From: Streptomyces flaveolus
GTDB lineage: Bacteria > Actinomycetota > Actinomycetes > Streptomycetales > Streptomycetaceae
DNA length: 64,000 nucleotides
Assembly: GCF_000716535.1 (NCBI RefSeq)
Contig: NZ_JNWV01000023.1
Span: forward strand, 160,531 to 224,530
Direction of reading: 5' to 3'
Positions 16,895 to 25,747 of the stretch are shown in pieces (positions within the stretch are counted from its first letter, which is position 1; every line of letters begins with the position of its first letter). Position numbers and translations under genes: made by a program. Under the pieces are notes generated by a model that saw nothing but the letters and a program-made list of their open reading frames with translations, made no database searches and was not told the origin of the DNA.

Positions 16895-18187
16895 ATGCAA
16901 CAGGTGAGATCCGGCGCGGCGCGCATCCCCATGTGGCTGGCATTTCTCCTCGCGGCGCTGGTCAGCCTGACAGCGCAGCCACCCGCCCAGGCCGCGGCAG
17001 CGGCGGAGCCGTTCCGCGTACTGGCTCTGTACAACGGCACATGGGATGCCGCGCACATCAGCTTCGTCCGCGAAGCCAACCAGTGGTTCCCCCAGCAGGC
17101 AGCCGCGAACGGCTTCACCTACACCGCCAGCAACAACTGGGATCTCCTGGCGAACGGTGGTGTCAACAACTACCAGGTGGTCCTCTTCCTCGACGACCTG
17201 CCGCAGTCGGCCGCCCAACGAGCGGGCTTCGAGCAGTACATGCGGGGCGGCGGTGCCTGGATGGGCTTCCACGTCTCGGCCTTCACCACCGACGCACAGA
17301 GCTGGCCGTGGTACCACAACCAGTTCCTGGGCAGCGGGAACTTCCGCTCGAACACCTGGGGGCCGACCACGGCCGTCCTGCGCGTGGAGGACCGTACGCA
17401 CCCCTCGACGCGGAACCTGCCCGCCACCTTCACGTCGTCGGTGAGCGAGTGGTACAGCTGGTCCAACGACCTGCGCCAGAATCCCGACATCAAGATCCTG
17501 GCCTCCATCGACCCCAGCAGCTTCCCGCTCGGCACCGACCCCAACCAGACCTGGTACAGCGGCTATTACCCGATCCTGTGGACGAACACCAAGTACAAGA
17601 TGCTGTACGCGAACTTCGGCCACAACGCGATGAACTACGACACCAACACGGCCCTGTCGTCCACCTTCGCCAGCGCCACGCAGAACCAGTTCATCCTGGA
17701 CGGGCTGAAGTGGCTGGGCGGAGCGGCATCGTCCCAGCCGCCCGCGGACGGCATCTCCGAGACCGCCTGGTACACACTGCGCAACGCCGGGAACGGGACG
17801 TGTGTCGACGCCCGTGCCGCCGGCACGGCCAACGGGACCGTCGTTCAGCAGTACACCTGCAACTCCACCACGGCACAGCAGTTCCAGTTCCGGTCCACCG
17901 ACAGCGGCTACACGCGCATCGCCGCTCGGGGCAATCCGCAGCAGGTCATCGACGTCGTCGACCGTTCCACAGCCGACAACGCGCCGTTGCAGCTGTGGTC
18001 CTACGTCGGTGGCACCAACCAGCAGTGGCTGCCGGTGAAAGAGGCGACCGGGCGGTACCACTTCACCGCCCGGCACAGCGGAAAGTGCCTGACCGCGTCC
18101 GGCACGGCCGCCGACAGCGTCCAGCTCACCCAGCGGACGTGTGACGGCTCCGGCGCCCAGAGCTTCCAACTGGCCGCCCAGCCCTGA
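16895..18187 (+). CDS. Secreted ThuA-domain protein with ricin-type lectin domain
   Basis: A 430-aa exported protein. A signal peptide (to about residue 36, ending AQAAAAA) precedes a ThuA-like glutamine-amidotransferase-fold domain (about 38-275; VLALYNGTWDAAHISF, GGGAWMGFH, and YPILWTNTKYKMLYANFGH). A ricin B-type beta-trefoil follows (about 300-430) with Q-W motifs such as QQFQF, NQQWLPV and QSFQL. ThuA domains are linked to sugar metabolism but lack a firmly assigned reaction; the trefoil should bind polysaccharide. ATG 16895 has AAGGGAG upstream; upstream in-frame ATGs lack such a site. The upstream TGGTCCAGACCT element suggests control with chitin/GlcNAc genes. Confidence 0.85.
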   Translation: MQQVRSGAARIPMWLAFLLAALVSLTAQPPAQAAAAAEPFRVLALYNGTWDAAHISFVREANQWFPQQAAANGFTYTASNNWDLLANGGVNNYQVVLFLDDLPQSAAQRAGFEQYMRGGGAWMGFHVSAFTTDAQSWPWYHNQFLGSGNFRSNTWGPTTAVLRVEDRTHPSTRNLPATFTSSVSEWYSWSNDLRQNPDIKILASIDPSSFPLGTDPNQTWYSGYYPILWTNTKYKMLYANFGHNAMNYDTNTALSSTFASATQNQFILDGLKWLGGAASSQPPADGISETAWYTLRNAGNGTCVDARAAGTANGTVVQQYTCNSTTAQQFQFRSTDSGYTRIAARGNPQQVIDVVDRSTADNAPLQLWSYVGGTNQQWLPVKEATGRYHFTARHSGKCLTASGTAADSVQLTQRTCDGSGAQSFQLAAQP

Positions 18188-18220
18188 CCACTCGGCCACC
18201 CAGCCCCTCGGCTGGAGAGC

Positions 18221-18273
18221 GCCGCCCCGATGCCGAGTCCGCCGCGCGACTGCGGACACGGCATCGGGGCGGC
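18221..18273. terminator. Long bidirectional hairpin terminator
   Basis: A 22-bp stem with a single mismatch (arms 18221-18242 and 18252-18273, outer sequence GCCGCCCCGATGCCG) and a nine-base loop. It lies between the convergent ThuA/lectin gene and FHA-kinase gene and probably ends both transcripts. Confidence 0.85.
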
Positions 18274-18296
18274 ACCGGCGGCGCCCGGTGACCCGC

Positions 18297-19574
18297 TCAG
18301 ACCGCTTGGCGGAGGGCGCTCGCCAAGTCGGCCGCGGTGGTGAGGGCGATACGGGGGGAGTCGACGAGAGCGGTGTCGACGAGAGCGGCGAGTCGGCGAG
18401 GCAGCGTCGGCAGCCGGTCGCGTATGGGCACGACCGGCTCGCGCAGGACGACGGCGACCGGATCGGCACCGGCCGGGAAGTCGCGTGGGGGCGAACGGGT
18501 GAGCATCCAGTACAGACAGGCCGTCATCGCCCACAGATCGACTTCCGGCAGCGCGTACTTGAAGTCGACGACCTGGCCGCGCGGCATGAAGGCCAGGCTG
18601 CCGCCCATCGCACCGGTGAGGGTGTGACCGGACAAACCGGCGCTGTCGAACGCCTTGGACAGGCCGAAGTCGGCGACCTTGACGGTCGCGTGGTCCCTGG
18701 CCCCCGTGAGCAGGAGGTTCTGCGGTTTGATGTCACGGTGCACCAGTCCCCGGTGCGTCGCCGAGGTCCCGTCGGCCAGCCGTACCGGCACCTCCGCCGT
18801 GTGCGCGTAGTGCAGTCCGCGCAGCGCCTGGAGGGTCACACCCACCGCCTGGTCGACGCTCAGTCTGCCACCGGCCCGGGCCACGAGGTCGGCGACGCTG
18901 CCCAGTCGGCAGAACTCGCAGGTGAAGTAGAAGGTGCTGCCGTGCACACCGCCGCCGTGGAAGGCGACGACGTGGGGGTGGCGCAGGGCGCGCGTACAGG
19001 CGAACTCGCGCAGGAAGCCGTCGCGGGCGGAGGGGTCGACGGCATGGTGGGCCAACAGGGTCTTGAGGGCGAGGAGTTCACCGGTTTCCTCGTTCCGGGC
19101 GAGGTGGACGACGCCCTGTCCGCCGCGACCGAGTTCCTGGAGCAGCCGGTAGCCGCGGATACCGGTGAGTTCCGGCTCTCCGGCGTCGGCCGCGTCGAGC
19201 AGCGTGTGCAGGGCGTCGACGGGGTCCCGCTCGTCGGCGTGCGAGGCCGCGGGCCCCTCCGCCCGGACGGAGACGCGCAGTACGGCGCCGCCGAAGCGGA
19301 TCTCGTCGCCGTCGGCCAGGTCCCGTCCGGCCGCTCCCGGTGCCAGCCGTTCGCCGTTGACGTAGGTGCCGTTGCGGCTGCCGAGGTCCCGCACGCTCAG
19401 GTACGGGGGGTTGATGTCGAGCAGACAGTGGTGCCGGGAGGCTTTCGTCTCGGTGCGGGCCAGCCGGATCCCGCACTCGCTCGCCCGGCCGACCAGGCAG
19501 GTGGTGCGGTGGGTGAAGACGTGCGCCGAGGCCGCGGGCGCGCCGCGAGGGGTCAGGGTGACGGAGGACGGCAT
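18297..19574 (-). CDS. FHA-domain serine/threonine protein kinase
   Basis: A 425-aa cytosolic protein. The N-terminal FHA domain (about 20-105) has the phosphothreonine-binding residues GRASE (29-33), SRHH (46-49) and GSRNGTYVNG (65-74). The C-terminal Hanks-type kinase (about 140-425) has a glycine loop GRGGQGVV, Lys171, HRDIKPQN (279-286) and DFG (302-304). The APE position reads FMPRG, so the activation-segment anchor is altered. No membrane helix is present, unlike PknB types. The gene starts one base after the upstream kinase/WD40 gene, hence translational coupling. The FHA domain may dock on the autophosphorylated partner kinase. Confidence 0.9.
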   Translation of the reverse strand: MPSSVTLTPRGAPAASAHVFTHRTTCLVGRASECGIRLARTETKASRHHCLLDINPPYLSVRDLGSRNGTYVNGERLAPGAAGRDLADGDEIRFGGAVLRVSVRAEGPAASHADERDPVDALHTLLDAADAGEPELTGIRGYRLLQELGRGGQGVVHLARNEETGELLALKTLLAHHAVDPSARDGFLREFACTRALRHPHVVAFHGGGVHGSTFYFTCEFCRLGSVADLVARAGGRLSVDQAVGVTLQALRGLHYAHTAEVPVRLADGTSATHRGLVHRDIKPQNLLLTGARDHATVKVADFGLSKAFDSAGLSGHTLTGAMGGSLAFMPRGQVVDFKYALPEVDLWAMTACLYWMLTRSPPRDFPAGADPVAVVLREPVVPIRDRLPTLPRRLAALVDTALVDSPRIALTTAADLASALRQAV

Positions 19575-19575
19575 G

Positions 19576-22500
19576 TCACCAGCCGTAGTCCCAGTCGAGT
19601 TCCCAGCAGCGCATGGAGTCGACTCCGACCGCCAGCAGATGGCGGGCGTCGGCGCTGAGAGCCAGGCCGAAGACCTGCTCCCGGTGTCCTGCCAGGACGC
19701 GCAGTCGCCGCGCCTGGTCCAGGTCCCACACGTGCACCTCCTGGTGCGCGAGGCCGGCGAGGGCGTACCTGCCGTCGGAGGTGAGCGTGAGGGCGTTGAT
19801 GGGACCGGGGTCGGGCATTTCCTGGAGCACGCGGCCCGTGGCCAGGTCGAGGACGGCCAGGGTCCCGTATCCGGCGATCACCGCGCGCCGGCCGTCGGTG
19901 GAGGTGACCAGCGCGTTGATGCTGTAGTGGCCGTCCACCGTGTGGATCCGGCGGCCGGTCGCGGCGTCGTAGGTGTGCACGCCGGAGTGGTCGTACTCCA
20001 GCAGGGTCCGGCCGTCCGGGGTGAACCGCAGGCGGGCTCGGTCCGGGCGCCCGGTGTGCCGCCACAGACACTCCCCCGAGGCCAGGTCCCACGCGCACAG
20101 TTCGTCCTGGTCGTAGCGCCGCCGGCGGTCCTCTTCGGCGCCGGCGAAGGCGTTCGACGCGCCGTACCGGCCATCGGGGCTGATCGCGACCGAACCCACC
20201 TGCGCCTGGTGGGCGCGGAACGCGAAGGAGGGCATCGCGTGGTCGTGGCGCATCGCCACGTCCTCGATGTCCCAGCGGCACAGATGGCCGCTGTCGTCAC
20301 CGGTCAGCAGCCAGGGGCTGTCATCGGCCAGTGCCACGGCCTCGATCCCGTCGTGCAGCAGCGTGACGGTCCTGTCGTCCCGCAGGTCGAGCAGGGCGGC
20401 CTCTCCGACGCCGTGGAGGACGGCTCGGGTGCCGTCGCCGGTCATCAGAAGGGCCATGTCGGCCGAGGCCGTCGAGGCGATCACACGGTACTGCCGTGCG
20501 TTGGCGGCGTCACACAGCAGGAACCTGTCCCCGTGCAGCGCGGCGAGGAACAGGCTCGTGTCCCCGACGAACGCCAACGCCGAGGGGCGAGCGACGCGCC
20601 CGTTGAAGTCGAACGTCTGCCAGGCACCGAGCAGTCCGGTACGGCGCCCGTGCCGGCCCAGCGCGTTCCACGCGTGCAGCAGGTCGGGATGCCGTGCGTG
20701 GCCGGGCACCGCCCGCGCGGTGCGCAGACACGCGGCCGACTGTGCGTGGCGGCCCTCGTCCGCGAGTCGTTCCGCCTGGCGCATCGCCGCCCGGAACCGC
20801 CCCGCGTGGTCGGACAGTTCACCGGCGGCCCGGGGCCGGGCGTAGGCCCACGGCGCACGGTAGCCCGGGACCGGCAGGGGTTGCACCCTGATCTGCCCGC
20901 TGCCTCTCACCGGCAGCACGGCGTGGCGGCCGTCGGCGCTCACCGCCAGGTGGTGCAGGTACCGTGCCTCGTCGTCGTCGAGCGTGTGCAGGCAGCGGCC
21001 GGTCGCCGTCTGCACCACGCGGAGCGGGTTGTCGCCCCCGACAACGGCCAGGGAGCCGTCGGGCGTGAGGGCGAGCGCCGTGACGTCGGTCAGGGTGTGG
21101 GGCACCTGGGTGACGACCCGGCCCGTCCACACGTCCCACAGCACCATCGGCCCGCCCCACACCTGCAGGGCGTACCGCGCACCCGGGGCCACGGCGGCTC
21201 TTCTCACGAAGCCGCCCCAGGCCGAGTGGAGGGGATTGGTCCGGGCCTCGGTGAGGACTGCCCCGCACACGCCTGTGGCGACGTCCCACAGGCGGATCTT
21301 GTCGTCCCGCAGGTCGCCTGCGGTCAGGGCGACGGCGCCGTCGTCGCTGAGCTGCAGCACGGTCATCCGCTCCACCTGGCTCTGCACCGGCCCCAGGAGT
21401 CCTCCCGTGGCCAGGTGCCAGAACCAGAGGGCGCCGTCCGCGTGAGCGGTGGCGCCGACCGATCCGTCACCGCTGAGCGCGACCGCCGTGACGCCTGGGG
21501 CGACGGGGCCCTGGGGCAGGGGAAGCCGCTCGCCCCGAGCGAGGTCCCACGCCTCCGGCGGACCCTGCTCGCGGCCGACCAGGCCGATCCGTCCCCCGGC
21601 GTCCATGGCGGTCGCCACGACGCCCGGACCCTCCGAGGTCAGCTCCCGCAGGCAGCGGCCGCTCACCGTGTCCCACAGTCGCAGACCGCCTTGGTGGTCG
21701 CCGGACAGCACCAGGCCCCCGTCGGCCGTCACCGACACGCAGCGCACGCCGGCCTCGTGGCCGGCGAGGAAGTCGGGGCGCCTTCCCGGATCGCGTGTCA
21801 ACTCCGCCAGCGCACCGGCGGTCTCGGCCGGCTCCGGTTCCCCCGGGGCCGCCGGGCGGAGCAGTTCGGCGGCGCGCTCGCGGTCGTCGCGTTCGAGGTG
21901 GACCAGACCGATCAGCCGCGTGCCCAGGGCGTGGTCCCCGCCGATCTCACGGGCGGTCTCCAACTCGGCGACGAGGTCGAGATCGGTCTTCTGCGCGGTG
22001 CGCCACCGGTGCAGGCCGAAGTTGAAGGTCGCGATCAGATGGTGGGGTTCAGCCGTCATCGCCTCCCGCCACCGCGCCTCGGCCTCCTCCGTGCGCCCGA
22101 GGTCGAGCAGGGACAGCGCCTGGTTGGAGAGCCCGTCCGCCAGCAGGGCGGCCGCCTCCGGAGCTCGCCGCGGGAACGGAGTGCCGGTGAGGTCGCCGTA
22201 CACGTCGCACAGGACGCCGGCGGCGTCGTCCAGCCGGGCCGGCCGCGCCGCCGCGTCGGTCATGAAGCACTGGCGCAGCAGTCCCACGACCGCGGCCGGC
22301 ATGGGCGGCACCCGGGGGTCGGCCGGACCGGCGTCCAGCAGCGCTTCGAGCACCTCCGCGGCGGCTTGGCCGTACCGGGTCGGACGGCGGCCGGTGAACA
22401 TCTCCAGCACGGTCAGCGCCCACGACCACACGTCTGTCGCGGGGGTCAGCCGGATCTCCCGGCGTCCGGCCGCGGCGAGGGCCTGCTCGGGGGAGCAGTA

Positions 22501-23085
22501 GGCCGGCGTCATACCGCCGAAGGTGACGGAGGATGCGGCGGCGGGTGCCCCGTCGGTGTCGGCCGGACGCGCTCCGGCCAGCCCGAAGTCGGTGACCTTG
22601 GCGGTTCCGTCGGGTTCGAGCATGACGTTGGCGGGCTTGACGTCCTGGTGGACCAGCCCGGTGTCGTGGGCGTGTTGCAGGCCCCACGCGGTCTGGACGG
22701 CGACGTCCAGCACGCGTGCGAGGGCCGCCCGCGGGCCGCCGTCGTAGAGGCCGCCGCCGGTGATCGCCTCGGCGAGGCTGCCGCCGTCGACCCACTCGGC
22801 GAACACTCGGGGCAGGCCGTCGACCGTGCGGACGTAGGCGCAGTTGACGGTGTGCGGGTGCAGGCCCAGGCCCACCCAGGTGCCGGCTTCGGCTTCGAAC
22901 CGGCGTCTGCCCGCCTCGGAGGCGACCAGCTCCGGGCGGGGCGTCTTGACCGCGAGGTCCACGTTCCAGCCGCGGTGCCGGACGCGGTGGACCACCCCCA
23001 TCCCGCCGCCGCGCACGTCGTCGAGTACCTCGTACAGATCGAGGACCACCTCGCCGGGCCGCCAGGTGCCGAAGGCCGTCGTCAT
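19576..23085 (-). CDS. Serine/threonine protein kinase fused to WD40-type beta-propeller
   Basis: A 1169-aa protein. An N-terminal kinase domain (about 15-300) has a Gly-rich loop GGGMGVV, Lys47, HQDVKPAN (146-153; Gln replaces Arg of HRD), DFG (166-168) and YCSPEQ. A TPR-like helical linker (about 310-430) follows, then a large WD40-like propeller region to the C-terminus with repeated DGxxxLSGDxxGxLRLWD-style blades. No transmembrane helix is seen. The start, ATG 23085, lies four bases after the DUF7019-like stop. The middle gene of a tight three-gene operon, it probably acts as a cytosolic signalling scaffold whose kinase output feeds the FHA kinase. Stimulus and substrate are unknown. Confidence 0.88.
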   Translation of the reverse strand: MTTAFGTWRPGEVVLDLYEVLDDVRGGGMGVVHRVRHRGWNVDLAVKTPRPELVASEAGRRRFEAEAGTWVGLGLHPHTVNCAYVRTVDGLPRVFAEWVDGGSLAEAITGGGLYDGGPRAALARVLDVAVQTAWGLQHAHDTGLVHQDVKPANVMLEPDGTAKVTDFGLAGARPADTDGAPAAASSVTFGGMTPAYCSPEQALAAAGRREIRLTPATDVWSWALTVLEMFTGRRPTRYGQAAAEVLEALLDAGPADPRVPPMPAAVVGLLRQCFMTDAAARPARLDDAAGVLCDVYGDLTGTPFPRRAPEAAALLADGLSNQALSLLDLGRTEEAEARWREAMTAEPHHLIATFNFGLHRWRTAQKTDLDLVAELETAREIGGDHALGTRLIGLVHLERDDRERAAELLRPAAPGEPEPAETAGALAELTRDPGRRPDFLAGHEAGVRCVSVTADGGLVLSGDHQGGLRLWDTVSGRCLRELTSEGPGVVATAMDAGGRIGLVGREQGPPEAWDLARGERLPLPQGPVAPGVTAVALSGDGSVGATAHADGALWFWHLATGGLLGPVQSQVERMTVLQLSDDGAVALTAGDLRDDKIRLWDVATGVCGAVLTEARTNPLHSAWGGFVRRAAVAPGARYALQVWGGPMVLWDVWTGRVVTQVPHTLTDVTALALTPDGSLAVVGGDNPLRVVQTATGRCLHTLDDDEARYLHHLAVSADGRHAVLPVRGSGQIRVQPLPVPGYRAPWAYARPRAAGELSDHAGRFRAAMRQAERLADEGRHAQSAACLRTARAVPGHARHPDLLHAWNALGRHGRRTGLLGAWQTFDFNGRVARPSALAFVGDTSLFLAALHGDRFLLCDAANARQYRVIASTASADMALLMTGDGTRAVLHGVGEAALLDLRDDRTVTLLHDGIEAVALADDSPWLLTGDDSGHLCRWDIEDVAMRHDHAMPSFAFRAHQAQVGSVAISPDGRYGASNAFAGAEEDRRRRYDQDELCAWDLASGECLWRHTGRPDRARLRFTPDGRTLLEYDHSGVHTYDAATGRRIHTVDGHYSINALVTSTDGRRAVIAGYGTLAVLDLATGRVLQEMPDPGPINALTLTSDGRYALAGLAHQEVHVWDLDQARRLRVLAGHREQVFGLALSADARHLLAVGVDSMRCWELDWDYGW

Positions 23086-23089
23086 GCCA

Positions 23090-23737
23090 TCAGTCGGCCA
23101 TGGCCACGTACAGGGGGCTGCCCAGCAGCACCCGCATGCCGGGGCGGGCGTCGAGTTCGGGGTAGGGGCTCGGGCCGGCCAGCAGGCGCCGGGCGACGAA
23201 CTCCACGGGCTGCCGGGGGCCACGCAGCAGTCGCCCGGCGGTGTGCACCCAGGCCAGGGACGACTCCTCGGCGGGCAGTTCGACGCTGTCGGCTGCGAAC
23301 GCCGAGGCCAGGCCGGCCAGGAGCGTCGGCACCGAGGACGGTGCGAACTCCTGGGACTGCGGCGCGCTCGCGCCCAGCACATGGCCGCTGGCACCGCCGA
23401 GGCCGAGGATCGTCCGTTCGGTCCGGCCGCCGAAGTACACCAGCGCACCGCCGTTGTCGCCCTGCAGGGGCCCCCACTGCATGGGCAGGCTGCCGCGGAA
23501 GTACGGCGCCGGGTCGTCCACCGATCCGATCTGCCCGGTCTCCTCCAGGTGGCGCAGGACCCGCTCCAGCTTGGCCGTCCGGTCCGGCGCGGGTGCTTCG
23601 ACGCTGCGCCTGACGTTGAACAGCTTGACGCTCAGGCCGGCTTCGGTGGTGCTCCTGCGGCCGAAAGCGGGGTCGATCTGGGAGAGCAGCATGTCGACCT
23701 TGGAGTCGCTGATGTACAGGTAGTACCGCACCGTCAC
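23090..23737 (-). CDS. DUF7019-like protein (SAVMC3_10250-type family)
   Basis: A 215-aa soluble protein beginning TVRYYLYISDSKVDMLLSQI, a motif I associate with the DUF7019 / SAVMC3_10250 family of actinomycetes. Further features are a Gly-rich strand pair (ALVYFGGRTERTILGLGG) and a C-terminal segment (VEFVARRLLAGPSPYP). No catalytic motif is recognised. It is the first gene of the operon with the kinase/WD40 and FHA-kinase genes, so it may be a sensor or substrate of those kinases. That role is inferred from gene order alone. The family name is from memory. Confidence 0.75.
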   Translation of the reverse strand: MTVRYYLYISDSKVDMLLSQIDPAFGRRSTTEAGLSVKLFNVRRSVEAPAPDRTAKLERVLRHLEETGQIGSVDDPAPYFRGSLPMQWGPLQGDNGGALVYFGGRTERTILGLGGASGHVLGASAPQSQEFAPSSVPTLLAGLASAFAADSVELPAEESSLAWVHTAGRLLRGPRQPVEFVARRLLAGPSPYPELDARPGMRVLLGSPLYVAMAD

Positions 23738-23863
23738 CCCCCGAGGCTATCGCGCCACGACCTTCCGAGTCCCACCTTTGCGCACACGAGCCGGGGGCCG
23801 CCGGTGAGTTGGGGAAGGGGTGTACGCGCCGGGGGGCTGCCCCGCTGCTTCACGGCCGGGCGA

Positions 23864-23885
23864 GCGACACGGGTGACCGTGTCGC
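23864..23885. promoter_or_regulatory. 22-bp perfect palindrome between divergent operons
   Basis: Nine-base arms GCGACACGG and CCGTGTCGC flank GTGA. The site lies in the 255-bp divergent region between the kinase operon and the DUF574 methyltransferase gene, about 130 bases from the former start and 108 from the latter. It looks like an operator for a dimeric regulator. The regulator is unknown. Confidence 0.5.
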
Positions 23886-23992
23886 GCTTCCGCTTCAACT
23901 TCCGTACCCCGTGCGGCGCGAGGCGCCCTCCGTGCGCGAGTAGGATGATCGAACACATGGCCTGAACCGCTCACCCGCGCAACGGAGCTGCT

Positions 23993-24781
23993 ATGACGAC
24001 CGACTCACCGCCGCCCCTGGAGATCGACACCAGCAGGGCGCATCCCGCGCGGGTCTACGACTGGCTGTTGGGCGGCAAGGACAACTACCCGGTCGACGAG
24101 GCCGTGGGAGAGCGGCTGCCCGCCGAGGCGCGAGACGCGGCGCGGCAGAACCGCCAGTTCATGCACCGAGCCGCCGCCTGGCTCGCCGGGCAGGGGATCG
24201 ACCAGTTCCTGGACATCGGCACGGGCATCCCCACCCAGCCCAATCTCCACCAGATCGTCCAGGGGATCGTGCCGACGGCGAAGGTCGTCTACACCGACAA
24301 CGACCCGATCGTCCTGCGCCACGCCGAGGCGCTGCTGATCAGCAGCGAGGAAGGTGTCACCGACTACATCCAGGCCGATGTGCGGGAGCCGGACTCCATC
24401 GTCCGGCACGCCCGCCGGATCCTGGACTTCGACCGGCCGATCGCGCTGTCGCTGATCGCGCTGATGCACTTCGTCACCGACGAGCAGGACGCCCACGGGA
24501 TAGTCCGCAACCTGGTCGCCACGCTGCCTCCGGGCAGTCACCTGGTGCTGACGCACGCCGCGTCCGACCTCTATCCGGAACTCGCCGCGCAGGTCACCGC
24601 CGAGTACGCCAAGGGCGGCATCCAGCTCGGTTTCCGGTCGCGTCCGGAGGTGGAGCGCTTCTTCGACGGCCTGGATCTCGTGCCGCCCGGCCTGGTGACC
24701 GCCACGGAGTGGGGCGTGTCGGGTACGGACACGGTGCCGGAGGGGAGCGGGATCTACGCGGCGGTGGCCCGCATTCCCTGA
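23993..24781 (+). CDS. SAM-dependent methyltransferase (DUF574 family)
   Basis: A 262-aa methyltransferase. The N-terminal HPARVYDWLLGGKDNYPVDE is the hallmark of the Streptomyces DUF574/Methyltransf_19 family, and FLDIGTGIPT near residue 74 is the SAM-binding glycine motif. VYTDNDPIV is the acidic-loop strand and DRPIALSLIALMHF the post-motif region. These proteins are very numerous in Streptomyces, often near conservon or regulatory genes, and their substrates are mostly unknown. It is transcribed divergently from the kinase operon. Confidence 0.92.
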   Translation: MTTDSPPPLEIDTSRAHPARVYDWLLGGKDNYPVDEAVGERLPAEARDAARQNRQFMHRAAAWLAGQGIDQFLDIGTGIPTQPNLHQIVQGIVPTAKVVYTDNDPIVLRHAEALLISSEEGVTDYIQADVREPDSIVRHARRILDFDRPIALSLIALMHFVTDEQDAHGIVRNLVATLPPGSHLVLTHAASDLYPELAAQVTAEYAKGGIQLGFRSRPEVERFFDGLDLVPPGLVTATEWGVSGTDTVPEGSGIYAAVARIP

Positions 24782-24907
24782 CTCCGGCCCAGGTCCGGCG
24801 GGCTGCGCCTCCCCGCCGCGTCGAGTTGCCTTCGAGTGGGCTCCAGCGTCCACACTGATCGCGACGAGAAGGCCGGCATCCGTGCCAGGGCAGAACGGCG
24901 GCAGCAG

Positions 24908-25714
24908 ATGGCAACGACGAGCGGTGCGGGGCATCCCCTGCCGTACGACACCTACCGTGAGGCGATCGAGCGGGAGACCCGGCGGTTCGCGGAGGTGGTG
25001 CGGGGCGCCGACCCGGCGAGCGCCGTGCCCTCCTGCCCCGACTGGACGCTGGCCGATCTCGTCCGGCACGTGGGGACGTTGCAGCGCTGGTTCGGCATGC
25101 TGTTGAGCCGGCGCGTGCAGGAGCCTCCGCGCGGCCGTGACGTGGAACTGGGGCTCCCGGACGATCCGCGGGAGTACGCCGACTGGGTGGCGGCCGGGGT
25201 GCCCGCGGTGGCGGCCGTACTGCGGGACACGGATCCCGACGCGGCGATGTGGGCGTGGGGGGAAGACCAGCACGCGCGGTTCTGGGCCCGCCGGATGCTC
25301 TGCGAGACGCTGGTCCACCGGGTGGACGCCGAACTCGCCGTCGGCCGGGAGCCGGTCCTCGACCCCGTACTGGCGGCGGACTGTGCGGACGAGTTCCTCG
25401 TCAACCTGCCCTACGCGGGGCTCTTCGCCCCCGGTGTGACGAAGCTGCGCGGCGACGGCGAGATCGTCGCGTTCCGGTCCGCGGGTCCCGGTGGCGCGGC
25501 CGGCGAGGAGTGGCGGGTACGGCTGGACGCGGACGGCTTCCGGCTGCTGCCGCCGGACGGTGCCGCGTCCGAGCCGGAGACGGCGGCGGTGCGCGGGGAG
25601 GCGGCGGATCTTCTGCTGCTGCTCTTCAGGCGGCGGTCGTACCAGGAGCCGGTCTTCGACGTCTCGGGAGACGTCACGGTCCTCGATCGCTGGTTCGCGC
25701 ACACGGCCTTCTGA
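24908..25714 (+). CDS. Mycothiol-dependent maleylpyruvate isomerase-fold protein (DinB-like)
   Basis: A 268-aa protein of the TIGR03083/maleylpyruvate isomerase group. SCPDWTLADLVRHVGTLQRW near residue 42 is the typical first helix, RMLCETLVHRVDAELAVG near 135 contains the metal-ligand His, and a C-terminal sterol-carrier-like domain spans about 165-268. Members use mycothiol in isomerase or transferase reactions; the substrate is unknown. ATG 24908 is the likely start, though its ribosome site is weak. It lies 127 bases downstream of the methyltransferase gene and may share its transcript. Confidence 0.85.
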   Translation: MATTSGAGHPLPYDTYREAIERETRRFAEVVRGADPASAVPSCPDWTLADLVRHVGTLQRWFGMLLSRRVQEPPRGRDVELGLPDDPREYADWVAAGVPAVAAVLRDTDPDAAMWAWGEDQHARFWARRMLCETLVHRVDAELAVGREPVLDPVLAADCADEFLVNLPYAGLFAPGVTKLRGDGEIVAFRSAGPGGAAGEEWRVRLDADGFRLLPPDGAASEPETAAVRGEAADLLLLLFRRRSYQEPVFDVSGDVTVLDRWFAHTAF

Positions 25715-25747
25715 CCCGGTTGCCGCCCGGGGCGCCGCGCGCCGCGC

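Noticed and set aside
19366-23613. Very long plus-strand frame opposite the kinase operon
   Set aside because: It has no domain resemblance and mirrors the codon bias of the minus-strand kinase/WD40 gene, which has clear motifs.
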